Origin: Hippopus hippopus
Lineage: Eukaryota > Mollusca > Bivalvia > Cardiida > Cardiidae
DNA length: 64,000 nt
Reading direction: 5' to 3'
NCBI GenBank assembly: GCA_946811185.2
Contig: OX328112.1
Span: forward strand, 18,271,215-18,335,214
In this document: positions 20,885-31,313 of the stretch, in pieces
Layout of the letters: every line of letters starts with the position of its first letter
Numbering within the stretch: the stretch's first letter is position 1
Notes under the pieces: generated by a model
Database searches by the model: none
Seen by the model: the letters and a program-made list of their open reading frames with translations, nothing else
What the model was told of the DNA's origin: nothing
Translations under genes and position numbers: made by a program

Positions 20885-21101
20885 AACCCTTTAGTAAAGA
20901 ATCCCGAGTTTTAAAGACCCTGATGGAGAAAGCTTTTGAAAACATTGTAGGAAAAAGAAGAAAATGCATTTTCTCCTTTTTCCCCCACACTGTTTTCTTC
21001 TATTTCAAAGACAAATACCCTCATATGAAACATCTAATTCTTCTTCTGCAAATTTTTATGCTTTCAATATGAACGGGTTTTGTTGTCTGATTAAAAGGTT
21101 T
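20885..21101 (-). mobile_element. Family A MITE directly upstream of the PAN start codon
   Basis: ACCCTTTAGTAAAGAATCCC, GACCCTGATGGAGAAAGCTT, shortened hairpin, then TTTTGTTGTCTGATTAAAAG. The end is 12 nt from the ATG of the minus-strand PAN exon. Confidence 0.7.
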
Positions 21102-21104
21102 AAA

Positions 21105-22780
21105 ATATGATTAATCTCCAATTTTTCTTTTTTTAATCTTTTATCATCACAGTTGAAATGGTTATCTGACTATTTCTAAAACATTGTAGCGAAAGTAAAA
21201 TTTTCTCTTTTGCCCTTTTGTTTCACATATTAATTAGAAGTTTATTTGTTCATTTTAATTTTAACTATGTTAATCCTTCAAGGACATTTCAAAGCTATAC
21301 TTCCCTTTGCAGCCAGGGTAGATCTAAAGTCAAACTGCACAAAACATGTGGTCTGGTCTTGAATCTACGCTGGCTGCTAAACTGTAAGATTCTGGCCTGT
21401 AGCTGCCTTGAAATAGAAGATTTTAGCTTATTCTAGTCCAAACAGAAAATTCGAAAAGTCTTAAAATTTTGATGCATAGACCTAGTAGAGAGTTAAAACT
21501 ACCGGTGATTCATGACGTGTAGGGTTTACAATAGTTTAAAACGATTTCGAGAAAAAAATATCTAGCGAGCATGAAAAAAAATCCTAGAAACTTATTAATA
21601 ATACTACATTCGCTTGAAATGATGACTGTTTTCGGTAAGATATAGACAAAAAAAAAAATATGACGATACACAGTAACGCTTGCTGATCCAACTCTCCATC
21701 TTTAATCGCACTATATAGAGCCCCTTCCACCTCCCACCAACCCATTGTCTCCCACCCCCCATCCCACCTCGCATGAGTTTAACAAATCCCTGAATGGCAA
21801 ATAGTTCCAAGAAAGTGAAAGGCTGAAGAAGAACTATTCAAACGATGAATACCAACAAGTTTATGGATTAAAAACATCGTTACATGGGCTGAACATTGAT
21901 TGGTGATTGACGAGTTTGATACTCGCTATTTTGTATCTTCTATCACGGGTACACTAAGATAATATTACGAATTGACAGATAATTAAAGACAAGGGGTGTT
22001 CATAAACTTTGAAAGAATACTGACATGCAGGGATCGTGCTAGTATATAACATGTAAAGTATCCCAGGCTCGAGCTTTATTAAACAAAAAAACTTATTCGT
22101 TCTGCTAGTTTATACTGGTTTTTATTCAATTCTTCACAAAATACATGTATTCTTACAATTGCATTACAAGTTCTTATATAGACTGGTCGAAGGGCATGGA
22201 ATTTTTGTTTAATTGGTATTCTTTATTTAGCCTTCATTATACATGTATTCTTTTTCCGTCAGAATCATATGACTCTTTAGATTTTCCTGTTAAGCTATTG
22301 TTTTAATCGCCCTTTTTTTAAATCAAAATCTATGTGCATTTACAGGTTTGATTTATATGTATTTCAACTGATTTATTAGCATTTTTACGTCACGCGTCGT
22401 ATTTGCACTGAAGAAAATAACGTTGTTCGTTTGACAATACCGAATAATATTCTCTTCTGTTCTGAAAAAGACCAGCGACTGTGATAAAAAAGATCATTTC
22501 TACATATGCGAAATTACAAGAATATCTAATACTGTTTCTCAGTTCGAATTCTATTGTATTCCGGTCTCTTCACTAGTATCAAACTTTCAAGCCCATTCAT
22601 ATTGAAAGCATATACATACGATAAATGAAAAGTGTCAATGATAAGTGTCTCAAATGACTTGTTAAAAAATGCGGATTAATTTTCCCTGTTTCCTCGACAT
22701 TATGAACGACCCTCATTTGCTCTCGGTGATCACAGTCAATGTTCCGCAACGAAATCTAATTTATCTTCCTTTCACTTTCT
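21105..22780. other. Low-repeat AT-rich stretch
   Basis: Apart from one family D palindrome, there is no supported repeat or gene. A G/C-rich run lies near 21720-21780. Confidence 0.4.
21308..21372. repeat. Family D palindrome
   Basis: GTAGATCTAAAGTCAAACTG with GTGGTCTGGTCTTGAATCTA. Confidence 0.55.
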
Positions 22781-22786
22781 TATCAA

Positions 22787-22867
22787 CCAATCAGACATGC
22801 GTCTCCAAGATAAATGTTAACCAATCAGCGTTGAGAGCTCTGACGAAAGCACTCGCTCTGTATTTAA
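22787..22867 (+). promoter_or_regulatory. Candidate promoter: two CCAAT boxes and a TATA-like box
   Basis: ACCAATCAG at 22786 and again at 22820 (34 bp apart), then TATTTAA at 22861-22867. The order and spacing fit a CCAAT/TATA promoter firing near 22890. Confidence 0.4.
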
Positions 22868-22893
22868 TTTTATGCTCCGATGAGTTCTATAGA

Positions 22894-22968
22894 ATGGCAG
22901 CAGAGCTGAGTTTGGGAGAGCGTTTGATGTACCGGAAGTTCTATTTGACACAAGAACGAACTGAAACG
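22894..22968 (+). CDS. Candidate first exon, 25 codons
   Basis: ATG at 22894, 27 nt after the TATA-like box, opens MAAELSLGERLMYRKFYLTQ and a few more residues. A donor-like ACG|GTAAAA falls at 22969. I do not recognise the peptide and cannot find a partner exon. The very short 5' UTR that the TATA position implies argues against it. Confidence 0.25.
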
Positions 22969-22971
22969 GTA

Positions 22972-24480
22972 AAAGTCTGCATACTTCATGCACAAATAAA
23001 TAGTATCATTGCATTTTCTTCAAAGCAGCCTCCTCACCTCTGTTTGAATAAGATATCAGCTAAAAGAAAAGCCAAACAACAGCAAGCAAATTAGAAAAAA
23101 TAATAATAATTAGAAGACAAAGGACTAAATAGTTGGTTGCATTTCAACGGTCGCTTTGATAAGAATATCTCAAGGCTTACCTGCTGTTTTCAAACTCGGA
23201 AATAAGTAGAAGAAGACAAAAAAAAAAAAATCCGAATTTCCCTCGGAACTATTTGTTGAATAATAATATCTGTCTTAACCTATGAGACGGTTAGTATTGG
23301 TATTAAGATCTTTAAATTGAATTTGAGGTGGGTCATGTATACGTCCAAAAGATCAGGGACTGAAACCATGAAAAATAGGAAAATGGCCTGAATCTGCATT
23401 TTCTAGTGGAAAAGAAAGTGCATGAACAAGATCAAATATTGCATCGCGTCCTTCACTTTCAAACTTAAAAAAAAAAAATGCATTACTCAGTCATAAACTT
23501 GCAGCGAATAACTGGACGTGCAATTTTCGTGTTAAAATTTTGTTTAATTTACAAATTTCTTCAGAAAATACACATCGACAACATCATTTTTTATTGTCGT
23601 TTTCTCACGAATGAGGTGTCGCGAGAATTATGTAATCAACGTGACTCCGCGTGAGCAGGACGGTTGCTTTGAAGTTCATTACGACATTTCCTCGTTATGT
23701 ACCAATTCGTGTAAGTCATGGAAATAAACATGCTGACATCTTGTGACTATTTTGGCGCAAATCATTGACATATTATAACCTAGATTTTTTTTAAAAATAA
23801 AACTATCATATATAAGAGTTAAAATTTTACAGCAAGTGTGCAGTTGACATTTGGTCGGACTCGCCTCCGCTCTAGGAAATAGTTCCTGCACTTCAACTCA
23901 GGTAAATCTTTCTTCTGTTTCAGCTAACTCGTTTCGCGGCTAGAACTTTGGCAAGCCATACATTAACGGTTCGTTAGTCTCATAATAATTTCCATACTTT
24001 TTAATAGCTTGAATTTAATCCATATTTGATTTTTAAAAGCTAATAGTTTATTTTTGACCGCAACTTGGCCTTAAATAAAATCGACTTAGAATAAACTTCT
24101 ACTGCAAATGAAGCGATGGGGACGATCCAAGATCTGTTTCCATGTTCTATGCAGGCTGATCTTTATCTACTCAGTCTCAATAATTCGACAATGTCGCTAA
24201 TCGGCGCGAAGTATTTGACCATGATGTAAATAATAAAACAAATAATTAAGTAATGAATATCTAAAAAATATATGTATATTCTTTCCTCCTCGTTGAGCAT
24301 TGATATTTATTTATTTATGAAACAGATCTGGTTTTCTTTTCTGGACCGACCTTGGGTAGGGGTGAGGGAATTTAAGGACATTGTGTTAAAAAGTATGATT
24401 CAGTTAAGCACTCAAAGATTTTTAAAGCAATCCGTTTTCAAATAGAGTTCGACATATTTACGATTTGTGTGGAAAAAAGA
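22972..24480. other. Low-repeat AT-rich stretch
   Basis: No supported coding sequence. The sequence looks more unique than its surroundings. Confidence 0.4.
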
Positions 24481-24487
24481 CCATTTT

Positions 24488-24562
24488 GTCGGTTTACTTC
24501 CAAAACCTCGTAACTACAGCTTGTTACAAGCTGTAGTTACGAGGTTTTGGAAGTAAACCGAC
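24488..24562. repeat. Perfect 36-bp palindrome with TTA loop
   Basis: Arms start GTCGGTTTACTTCCAAAACC and end with its exact complement. No mismatch seen across 75 bp. Confidence 0.85.
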
Positions 24563-24634
24563 GATTTGCTTGTTACAAATTACAATGCATTCACTCACTT
24601 CGGGCAAAATGTTCTTTGTATGTTTCAGTATAGT

Positions 24635-24745
24635 TTGTTTGGTAATGGGTTACATCTTTATCAAGCGAAAAAGTTCTAGACTCGTCCATATTGAATATTT
24701 CCAGACAACAAACTGAATGTGGCTAAAATGGTATGATTAGTAATT
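24635..24745 (+). mobile_element. Family A fragments
   Basis: A right-end remnant (GTTTGGTAATGGGTTA) runs into a left arm (GACTCGTCCATATTGAATAT, ACAAACTGAATGTGGCTAAA). Confidence 0.45.
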
Positions 24746-25044
24746 CAGAAGATTGTAAAGTTTCTTGTGTTATTATGAGTAAATGCGTAAAAAAAACCAA
24801 TATTTTCATTCAGTTGAAGCTGTTTTTTGCAAATTTATTTTTCGAATAGTCCTATGAATTTGAGCTGCAATAAACATGAATACATATATATGTACATGGT
24901 GTAGGCTTGGGTATAGCTCACACTCGCCTATAAGACGCACTCATAATGTTCAAAACTTAGGAAAAACGTGTTATAGCCGAGTATATACGTTAATCAATTT
25001 TTCATACTAGTCTGTCTGCAAAGCTTTTGATTGGTACAGAAAAG

Positions 25045-25263
25045 GGCTTACCTAAACCATTCCGTACTTTAACGACCCTAAAGGAGAAGGCTTTTGAAAA
25101 CAGTCTGGGGAATGGACAAAATACAAACACATTCGCCTTGTGCCACAATGTTTCCTACACTATCAAAGACAAATACCTTGTTTTTTGGCCCCATATAATC
25201 TGTCGCCAGCAAATGCTTTCAATTTCGACGACTCCAAAATTATATTGTTAAGGAAAGATTTAA
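25045..25263 (-). mobile_element. Family A MITE, diverged
   Basis: ACGACCCTAAAGGAGAAGGC, weak core, CACAATGTTTCCTACACTAT, CAGCAAATGCTTTCAATTTC. Confidence 0.6.
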
Positions 25264-25702
25264 ATACTTTCTTTTTAAACTATGGTACTTAGTCGTCATT
25301 TCATTAATATGGACAAAGATTTAGCTCTTCCTAACCCTAAAGCTGCTGAGTGTCACTCATAACACTAAGGTCAACGGCGTAAGTGAAAATCAGACTGCAC
25401 AGAACGGACCTCGGACCTAGACGGTCCAATACAGTGACTTTTCCAACGAAAAAGAAATTCAAAATCCTAATAGTTTTGGGGTATACCGTTAGCTGTAAAT
25501 TTTCATTTCTTCTATTCAGCACTCTGATGGACACATCAGAAGCTCTTGAAATGAAAAGCAAACAAACAAACAAACATACAACTATATCTTAAAAAGCCTG
25601 GAAAACACTGCAGAAAAAAGTTGAATACGTGTTTGTCACATACAGATGATCCTTTTTCCTCAAAATTCTCCAATGCTGCTAAGGAACGTGAAAGATGTAT
25701 AT

Positions 25703-25969
25703 TAAGCATGCTCTGTGAATAGGGGGCTTAATGCATATGCGAAAAGTGTCGACCAGGTCAGCCTGCGCAGTCCGCACAGGCTGACCTTGGCCGAAACTTT
25801 TCGCTATAGGTCAATTTTCTGCATGTCCAAGGATCAGTCTACCTCATATTTCAGTCGGTTGTTTAAAAAAAGTGGCTGTTATGGATCCATTAACTTGTCT
25901 GTAATGGCTTGCTTTGTACCATGGATCACGGAGATGCATTAGGCCCCTTTTTGCCGGAGCACGGCTCAA
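25703..25969 (+). mobile_element. Family B hairpin MITE
   Basis: AAGCATGCTCTGTGAATAGG, core CAGCCTGCGCAGTCCGCACA, end GGAGCACGGCTCAA. Confidence 0.8.
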
Positions 25970-26074
25970 TTTTATTTGTACAGCTAGGTAAAGCATTGAC
26001 TCATTGAGTGCTTTCCACAACAAAAGTTATTTTTATAGATGATATACAGTAGATGAAGAGCAGACTGTCCTTTG

Positions 26075-26143
26075 CAGAAAACGTAGATCCAAGATCAGAC
26101 TGCACAAACTATACACTCTGATCTTGGATCTAGACAGTCCGCT
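26075..26143. repeat. Family D palindrome
   Basis: GTAGATCCAAGATCAGACTG with ACACTCTGATCTTGGATCTA. Confidence 0.7.
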
Positions 26144-26234
26144 GTTCTGTGAGTGAATTTGGTAAAATAGACTTGAAATAGTTATACTTTGGTCTGCTTT
26201 CCTAACTGGGAGAGTCCATTCAATCTAATGGACC

Positions 26235-26500
26235 CATACCAAGTGTTTTAAACACCCAGCTGGTGTATGAAGGTTTTTGGAAACATCGTTGGAAAAAGGA
26301 GAAAATGCTGCTAGCCAGCATTTTCTCCTTTTCCTACTATCGTTTCTTCCGTACAAGAGAACATAATTTCATTTGTATCAATTCTGAATTTGTCGTATGC
26401 AGACTGATACTCTCAGTTTGGACAAGACTAAAATTTTGTCGTCTGGTAAAGAATTGTCGTCTGGTACAGAATTGGTGTTCGGTAAACAGTCAACCCTTTG
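26235..26500 (-). mobile_element. Family A MITE with a duplicated right end
   Basis: Hairpin AAAAGGAGAAAATGCTGCTA and partner. The terminal motif TCGTCTGGTA(A/C)AGAATTG is repeated two to three times at 26430-26490. Confidence 0.65.
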
Positions 26501-26599
26501 CCTGCTAAATAACTAAAATAAAATTTTCAATTCGATTGTAAAAAACCCCAAATATTGCTATTTCAAAGTCATGTTTTGGGGAATAATATCTCCGTGTCG

Positions 26600-26668
26600 G
26601 ACCGTGTAGATCCAAGATCAGACTGCACGTTCTGTGCAGTCTGATCTTGATCTACACTGTCCGCAAAA
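26600..26668. repeat. Family D palindrome upstream of the Met-rich gene
   Basis: GTGTAGATCCAAGATCAGAC with GCAGTCTGATCTTGATCTAC. Near-perfect arms around ACGTTCTGTG. It ends about 65 nt before the start codon. Confidence 0.75.
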
Positions 26669-26731
26669 GGTCAGTGAGTCGCGCTTAGCAGCGTAAGAGT
26701 TAAAGGTTATCCTTTCATTTTAGATCTCACC

Positions 26732-26801
26732 ATGGGACCTCTGCATTTCTTGATCGTCCTTCTGCTCGTCTCTGCGATCCAAACAAGGGGAGTGAAAAAT
26801 G
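26732..26801 (+). CDS. Met-rich secreted protein, exon 1 (signal peptide)
   Basis: Short first coding exon of the gene completed at 28377-30547. ATG at 26732 (context CACCATGG) opens 23 codons plus one base and ends at a strong donor, GTGAGT at 26802. The peptide begins MGPLHFLIVLLLVSAIQT: a polar start, a hydrophobic core at about residues 4-15 and small residues near a likely cleavage point around Ala15 to Gly20. This is a signal peptide, so the product should enter the secretory pathway. The carried base (phase 1) plus GT at 28377-28378 makes a Gly codon and leads straight into the long Met-rich frame, which fixes the exon pairing. A TTTCATTTTAG just upstream (ending about 26725) could be an acceptor for a further 5' UTR exon. 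A family D palindrome ends about 65 nt upstream of the ATG. No TATA box is clear. Confidence 0.82.
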
Positions 26802-26917
26802 GTGAGTATTAACTCTTTCATTACTGAATAAATAAATTGCATTTTCTCAAAGACTATAAACACAATTCCGCTGCAAGATCAAGAGACACTTTTGTCATAA
26901 TCTAGAATACAGGAGTG

Positions 26918-26985
26918 GATAGTGTAAATCAGAAATCAGACTGCACGGTTTGTGCAGTCTGATCTTGATCTACACTGTCCACAAA
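26918..26985. repeat. Family D palindrome at the start of the Met-rich intron
   Basis: GTGTAAATCAGAAATCAGAC with GCAGTCTGATCTTGATCTAC. Confidence 0.7.
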
Positions 26986-27139
26986 GGCTCCTGGTGTCGT
27001 CTATGGTATGGAAAGAAAGAAACATAGAGCTAGATTTTGACTACAATTTTTTGTTGGGAAGAAGAAGAAAAACTGGTATTTTGTCAGAAAAGATAATCAG
27101 GACGTGACTGTATACTCTTAGCGCGGGGGAAACATACAC

Positions 27140-27230
27140 CAACGACAACAACAACAACGACAACAACGACGACGACGATGATGACAACCACGATGATGCA
27201 TCCACGATTGATGATGATGATGAAAAAGAA
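27140..27230. repeat. Trinucleotide tract (ACA/ACG/GAT)
   Basis: ACAACAACAACGACAACAAC passing into GACGACGACGATGATGAC, in the Met-rich intron. Confidence 0.8.
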
Positions 27231-27313
27231 TGATTAATTGATTGACCGATTAATAAAAATCGATTGATTAACTGATTGATTGATTACCTGATTGATTGGT
27301 TGGTTGAATGATT

Positions 27314-27364
<51 letters not shown>

Positions 27365-27502
27365 AAACATATTGATTGATTGATTGATTGATTGATTGAC
27401 TGATCGATGATTGATTGATGATTGGTTGACTGATTGATTTACTGAAAAACTCATTGATCGATCGTTCGATCGATTGATTGATGGATGGATGGATGGATGG
27501 AT
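27230..27502. repeat. GATT tetranucleotide microsatellite
   Basis: Long runs of GATTGATTGATT with breaks and a terminal GGAT run, in the Met-rich intron. The Ser/Asn/Gln frame across it is an artefact. Confidence 0.9.
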
Positions 27503-28159
27503 AAAATAAACGGGTATAAACGGGAGCACAGAATGAAAATTATTAATTTGTGGGAGATATCCCCTAAATAGACAGTCGTATGAAGTCTTATAAAATTCAG
27601 TTTAGAAATAAACTCTGAAAAGAATTTATACTAGGATTACAATCATGGTCTCGTCCGCAAACCCAAATGAAAGAATCCACTTAGAAGAAATATTTGCGCA
27701 CGTACACGCAATGTTAAAATCTAGAAACAAGTGTATACAGGTTACGAAACAAGAACTCGTTGTGTATGTGTATTTTTTTTTTTGGGGGGGGGGGGGGGGA
27801 GGATTAAAAAAAAAAAGTAGCATACGTACTTGTACCTTTGGGCCTACTTCCCAAACCACTAAAGCCTTGTTATGTTATTTGTTTAAAGTAACGCATCTCA
27901 GTATACGTAGTTCATAAGCACATGAATCTGTAGATGATTAGAGGGAAAAAAAATGTTCTCATAAATTTTATATGAGTACTACTAGGACACTCATGTGAAA
28001 AGAGGTTTCCGTTTGCTACGACAAAGCTAATAAAGATATGAACGATATATTTTCAAAAGGTTCTCACAAGGTTCTTGCACTTGTCATATAATCATTCGTA
28101 ACACTTGAACTTCTCTGCCCTGAAAGGGTTTCACACATCTTCGAAATAATTCATACAAA

Positions 28160-28364
28160 AGGACTTGTTGCATATGCATAATACGGATCTACTTTGTCTG
28201 AAAACCGCCTGAATCATGAGGTAGAATAGTCCTTTGACATGCAGAAAATTTACAAAAGCAAAAAGATTAGATCAAGGTCAGCCTGCGCGGACCGCGCAGG
28301 CTGACCGTAGTCGATACTTTTTGCAAATTCATTAAACCGGTTTTTTTTCCACTGAGCACGACGC
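28160..28364 (-). mobile_element. Family B hairpin MITE at the 3' end of the Met-rich intron
   Basis: AATCATGAGGTAGAATAGTC, core CAGCCTGCGCGGACCGCGCA, then GATACTTTTTGCAAATTCAT and an eroded end (CTGAGCACGACGC). The distal 5' third is truncated. Its end lies about 12 nt from the splice acceptor of Met-rich exon 2. Confidence 0.75.
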
Positions 28365-28376
28365 ATTTATTTTTAG

Positions 28377-30547
28377 GTAACATGATAATGGTTCCGATGA
28401 TGGGCGGAGCCGGCCCTGCGCAAGAGATACAAATAGAAAGGGGACAGATGCCCATGAATGAGGGGGACAAGAATCGAATGAAGGCGATGATGATGGAGGC
28501 AATGGGTAAAGGAATGATGGCTTTGAACATGGGTCCTGAAATGCCGATGGGTGGGGGGGCCATGGACTGCCCACCCGACCAAATGCCGGAAATGATGAAG
28601 AAGATGGCATTGATGGAAATGAAACCTATGCCGATGATGGACATGAAGCCCATGAAAATGATGGAAATGCCAAAGATGGAAATGAAGCCAATGCCCATGA
28701 TGGATATGAAACCAATGCCCATGATGGATATGAAACCAATGAAAATGATGGAAATGAAGCCAATGCCAATGATGGAAATGAAGCCAATGCCAATGATGGA
28801 AATGAAGCCAATGCCAATGATGAATATGAAACCAATGCCAATGATGATGGATAAGCCCAAGATGGACAAGAAGCCAATGCCGATGATGGAAATGAAGCCA
28901 GAGAAAATGATGGAAATGCCTAAAATGGAAATGAAACCCATGCCGATGATGGAAATGCCTAAAATGGAAATGAAACCAATGCCAATGATGGAAATGAAAC
29001 CAATGAAAATGAATGAAATGCCCAAAATGGAAATGAAACCAATGCCGATGATGGAAATGAAACCTATGAAAATGATGGACATGAAGCCAATGCCGATGAT
29101 GGAAATGAAACCAATGAAAATGATGGAAATGCCTAAAATGGAAATGAAACCAATGCCAATGATGGAAATGAAACCAATGAAAATGAATGAAATGCCCAAA
29201 ATGGAAATGAAACCAATGCCGATGATGGAAATGAAACCTATGAAAATGATGGACATGAAGCCAATGCCGATGATGGAAATGAAACCCATGAAAATGATGG
29301 AAATGCCTAAAATGGAAATGAAACCAATGCCGATGATGGAAATGAAACCAATGCCGATGATGGAAATGCCAAAAATGGAAATGAAGCCAATGCCGATGAT
29401 GGATATGAAACCCATGCCAATGATGATGGATAAGAACAAAATGGAAATGAAACCTATGAAAATGATGGATATGAAACCAATGCCAATGATGGAAATGAAA
29501 CCCATGCCAATGATGGAAATGAAACCCATGCCAATGATGGATATGAAACCCATGCCGATGATGGAAATTAATAAAATGGAAATGAAAGCCATGCCGATGA
29601 TGGGAATGCCAAAAATGGAAATGAAGCCAATGCCGATGATGGAAATGAAACCAATGAAAATGATGGAGATGAAACCCATGAAAATGATGGGAATGCCTAA
29701 AATGGAAATGAAGCCAATGCCAATGATGGAAATGAAACCAATGAAAATGATGGAAATGAAACCCATGAAAATGATGGGAATGCCTAAAATGGAAATGAAG
29801 CCAATGCCAATGATGGAAATGAAACCAATGAAAATGATGGAAATGCCCAAAATGGAAATGAAACCAATGCCGATGATGGAAATGAAACCCATGCCGATGA
29901 TGATGATGGATAAGCCCAAGATGGAAATGAAACCAATGCCGATGATGATGGATATGAAACCAATGCCAATGATGGAAATGAAACCAATGAAAATGATGGA
30001 AATGAAACCTATGAAAATGATGGAAATGCCTAAAATGGAAATGAAACCAATGCCGATGATGGATATGAAACCAATGCCAATGATGGAAATGAAACCCATG
30101 AAAATGATGGAAATGAAGCCAATGAAAATGATGGAAATGCCCAAAATGGATATGAAACCGATGCCGATGATGGATAAGAAACCAATGCCGATGATGGAAA
30201 TGCCCAAAATGGAAATGAAACCAATGCCGATGATGGATATGAAATCTATGCCAATGATGGAAATGAAACCTATGAAAATGATGGATATGCCAAAAATGGA
30301 AATGAAACCAATGCCAATGATGGACATGAAGCCAATGCCGATGATGGATATGAAACCTATGAAAATGATGGGAATGCCCAAGATGGAAATGAAACCCATG
30401 CCAATGATGAAAATGCAACCCATGAAAATGATGGGTATGCCTAAAATGGACAAAAAACCAATGCCAATGCAAATGAAACCAATGATGGGTCCAGACTGTC
30501 AGCCTGGTATGGAAAATATGAACAAAAAGAGCAAGAAAAAATATTAA
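28377..30547 (+). CDS. Met-rich repeat protein, exon 2 (methionine-rich secreted/matrix-like protein)
   Basis: Long exon giving 723 of the 746 residues. A short leader (about residues 26-85; Gly/Met/Pro with acidic and basic residues) is followed by about 620 residues of degenerate tandem units such as MKPMPMMEM, MKPMKMMEM and MPKME, almost entirely Met, Lys, Pro, Glu and Asp. Apart from the signal region only two Cys are visible, one before the repeat block (MDCPPD) and one after it (GPDCQPG). The C-terminus is basic (SKKKY, stop TAA 30545-30547). Dense MxM and MxxM spacing is chemistry known to bind Cu(I)/Ag(I) in other proteins. Methionine-rich proteins are also known in mollusc shell matrices (for example MRNP34 of pearl oysters). 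Either role is inference. The acceptor TTTTTAG ends at 28376. An AATAAA poly(A) signal follows at 30690. Very long open frames on the opposite strand are by-products of the repeat. Confidence 0.85.
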
Positions 30548-30689
30548 TAACTGATTAAGCACTAGAGACACATTTATAAATAGGCCTGTTTTAACAAAGG
30601 TATTATTTAGTAGCCATTTATCTTGCCTAATTGCCTTGCGTTGTTATGATTATTTGTATGTATGCCAGGAAATGCAGAGGAAAATCATT

Positions 30690-30695
30690 AATAAA
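30690..30695 (+). terminator. Poly(A) signal of the Met-rich gene
   Basis: AATAAA 143 nt after the stop codon, in AT-rich sequence with a T-rich stretch downstream. This is a suitable cleavage signal for the Met-rich transcript. Confidence 0.65.
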
Positions 30696-30824
30696 TACTT
30701 GCTGTACTTTTAAATCATTATTGAGCTTTTCAATTAGTCATTGTAAGTTCTGACGGCTGGTCTTTCCAGTGTTAAATTACTTACTCAATGCCCCCATATT
30801 TTTTTTTTTCTTTATGGCTGATTG

Positions 30825-31176
30825 GGGAAAATGGCTTTTAAAACATGGCTACAAAAGGAGAAAAAGCTGGCAACCTGCATTTTCTCCCTTTCTAACAAAG
30901 TTTTCTACCATTTCAACAACGAATGTCATCATTTGAGTCACTTTAAAGCCCTTTACCATATAATACAGACTTTCGACGACCCGTGAGGAAGTGAATGCTT
31001 TTCGTGAAAATATCGTGGGAAAAGGAGAATATGCAGATAAGCAGCATTTTCTCCTTTTCCCACAATGTTTTCTATCCTTTCACAGACAGAACCTATCATT
31101 TGAGCCACAATTAATTTGCAATTTGAAAATGGTTTTATTTTGGACCTTTCTACAATTTTCTTGTCTACTAAAGCAT
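30825..31176 (-). mobile_element. Two adjacent family A copies (one fragment, one full)
   Basis: 30830-30946 carries ACAAAAGGAGAAAAAGCTGG and partner. 30947-31176 carries CCCTTTACCATATAATACAG, the GGGAAAAGGAGAATATGCAG hairpin and GTCTACTAAAGCATTAA. They lie 3' of the Met-rich gene. Confidence 0.65.
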
Positions 31177-31313
31177 TAAAGCTGTCGTGTTCAACTTTTT
31201 TTTCCCAAATTGGTCAAGGCAAAAACTTTGCCCTTTTTTAAGAGAGAATTTTAACCCTTTAAGCCCCGAATAAACCCAACAGAAATTTTCTAGAAACATG
31301 ATCCATAAAATTG

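Larger units (their letters stand above)
26802..28376 (+). other. Intron of the Met-rich gene
   Basis: Intron of 1575 nt from GTGAGT to TTTTTAG, phase 1. It contains a family D palindrome near its 5' end (26918-26985), an ACA/ACG/GAT trinucleotide tract, a long GATT tetranucleotide tract, a T/G homopolymer run near 27770 and a family B hairpin element that runs into the 3' splice site. No other coding sequence is recognised in it. Confidence 0.8.

Noticed and set aside
27284..27529. Ser/Asn/Gln-rich minus-strand frame
   Set aside because: Translation of a GATT microsatellite within an intron.
28267..30453. Ile/Gly/Phe-rich 728-codon minus-strand frame
   Set aside because: Same reason: antisense by-product of the repeat.
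28373..30571. His/Phe/Trp-rich 732-codon minus-strand frame
   Set aside because: It is the exact antisense of the Met-rich exon, has no exon signals of its own and follows from the repeat's restricted codon set.
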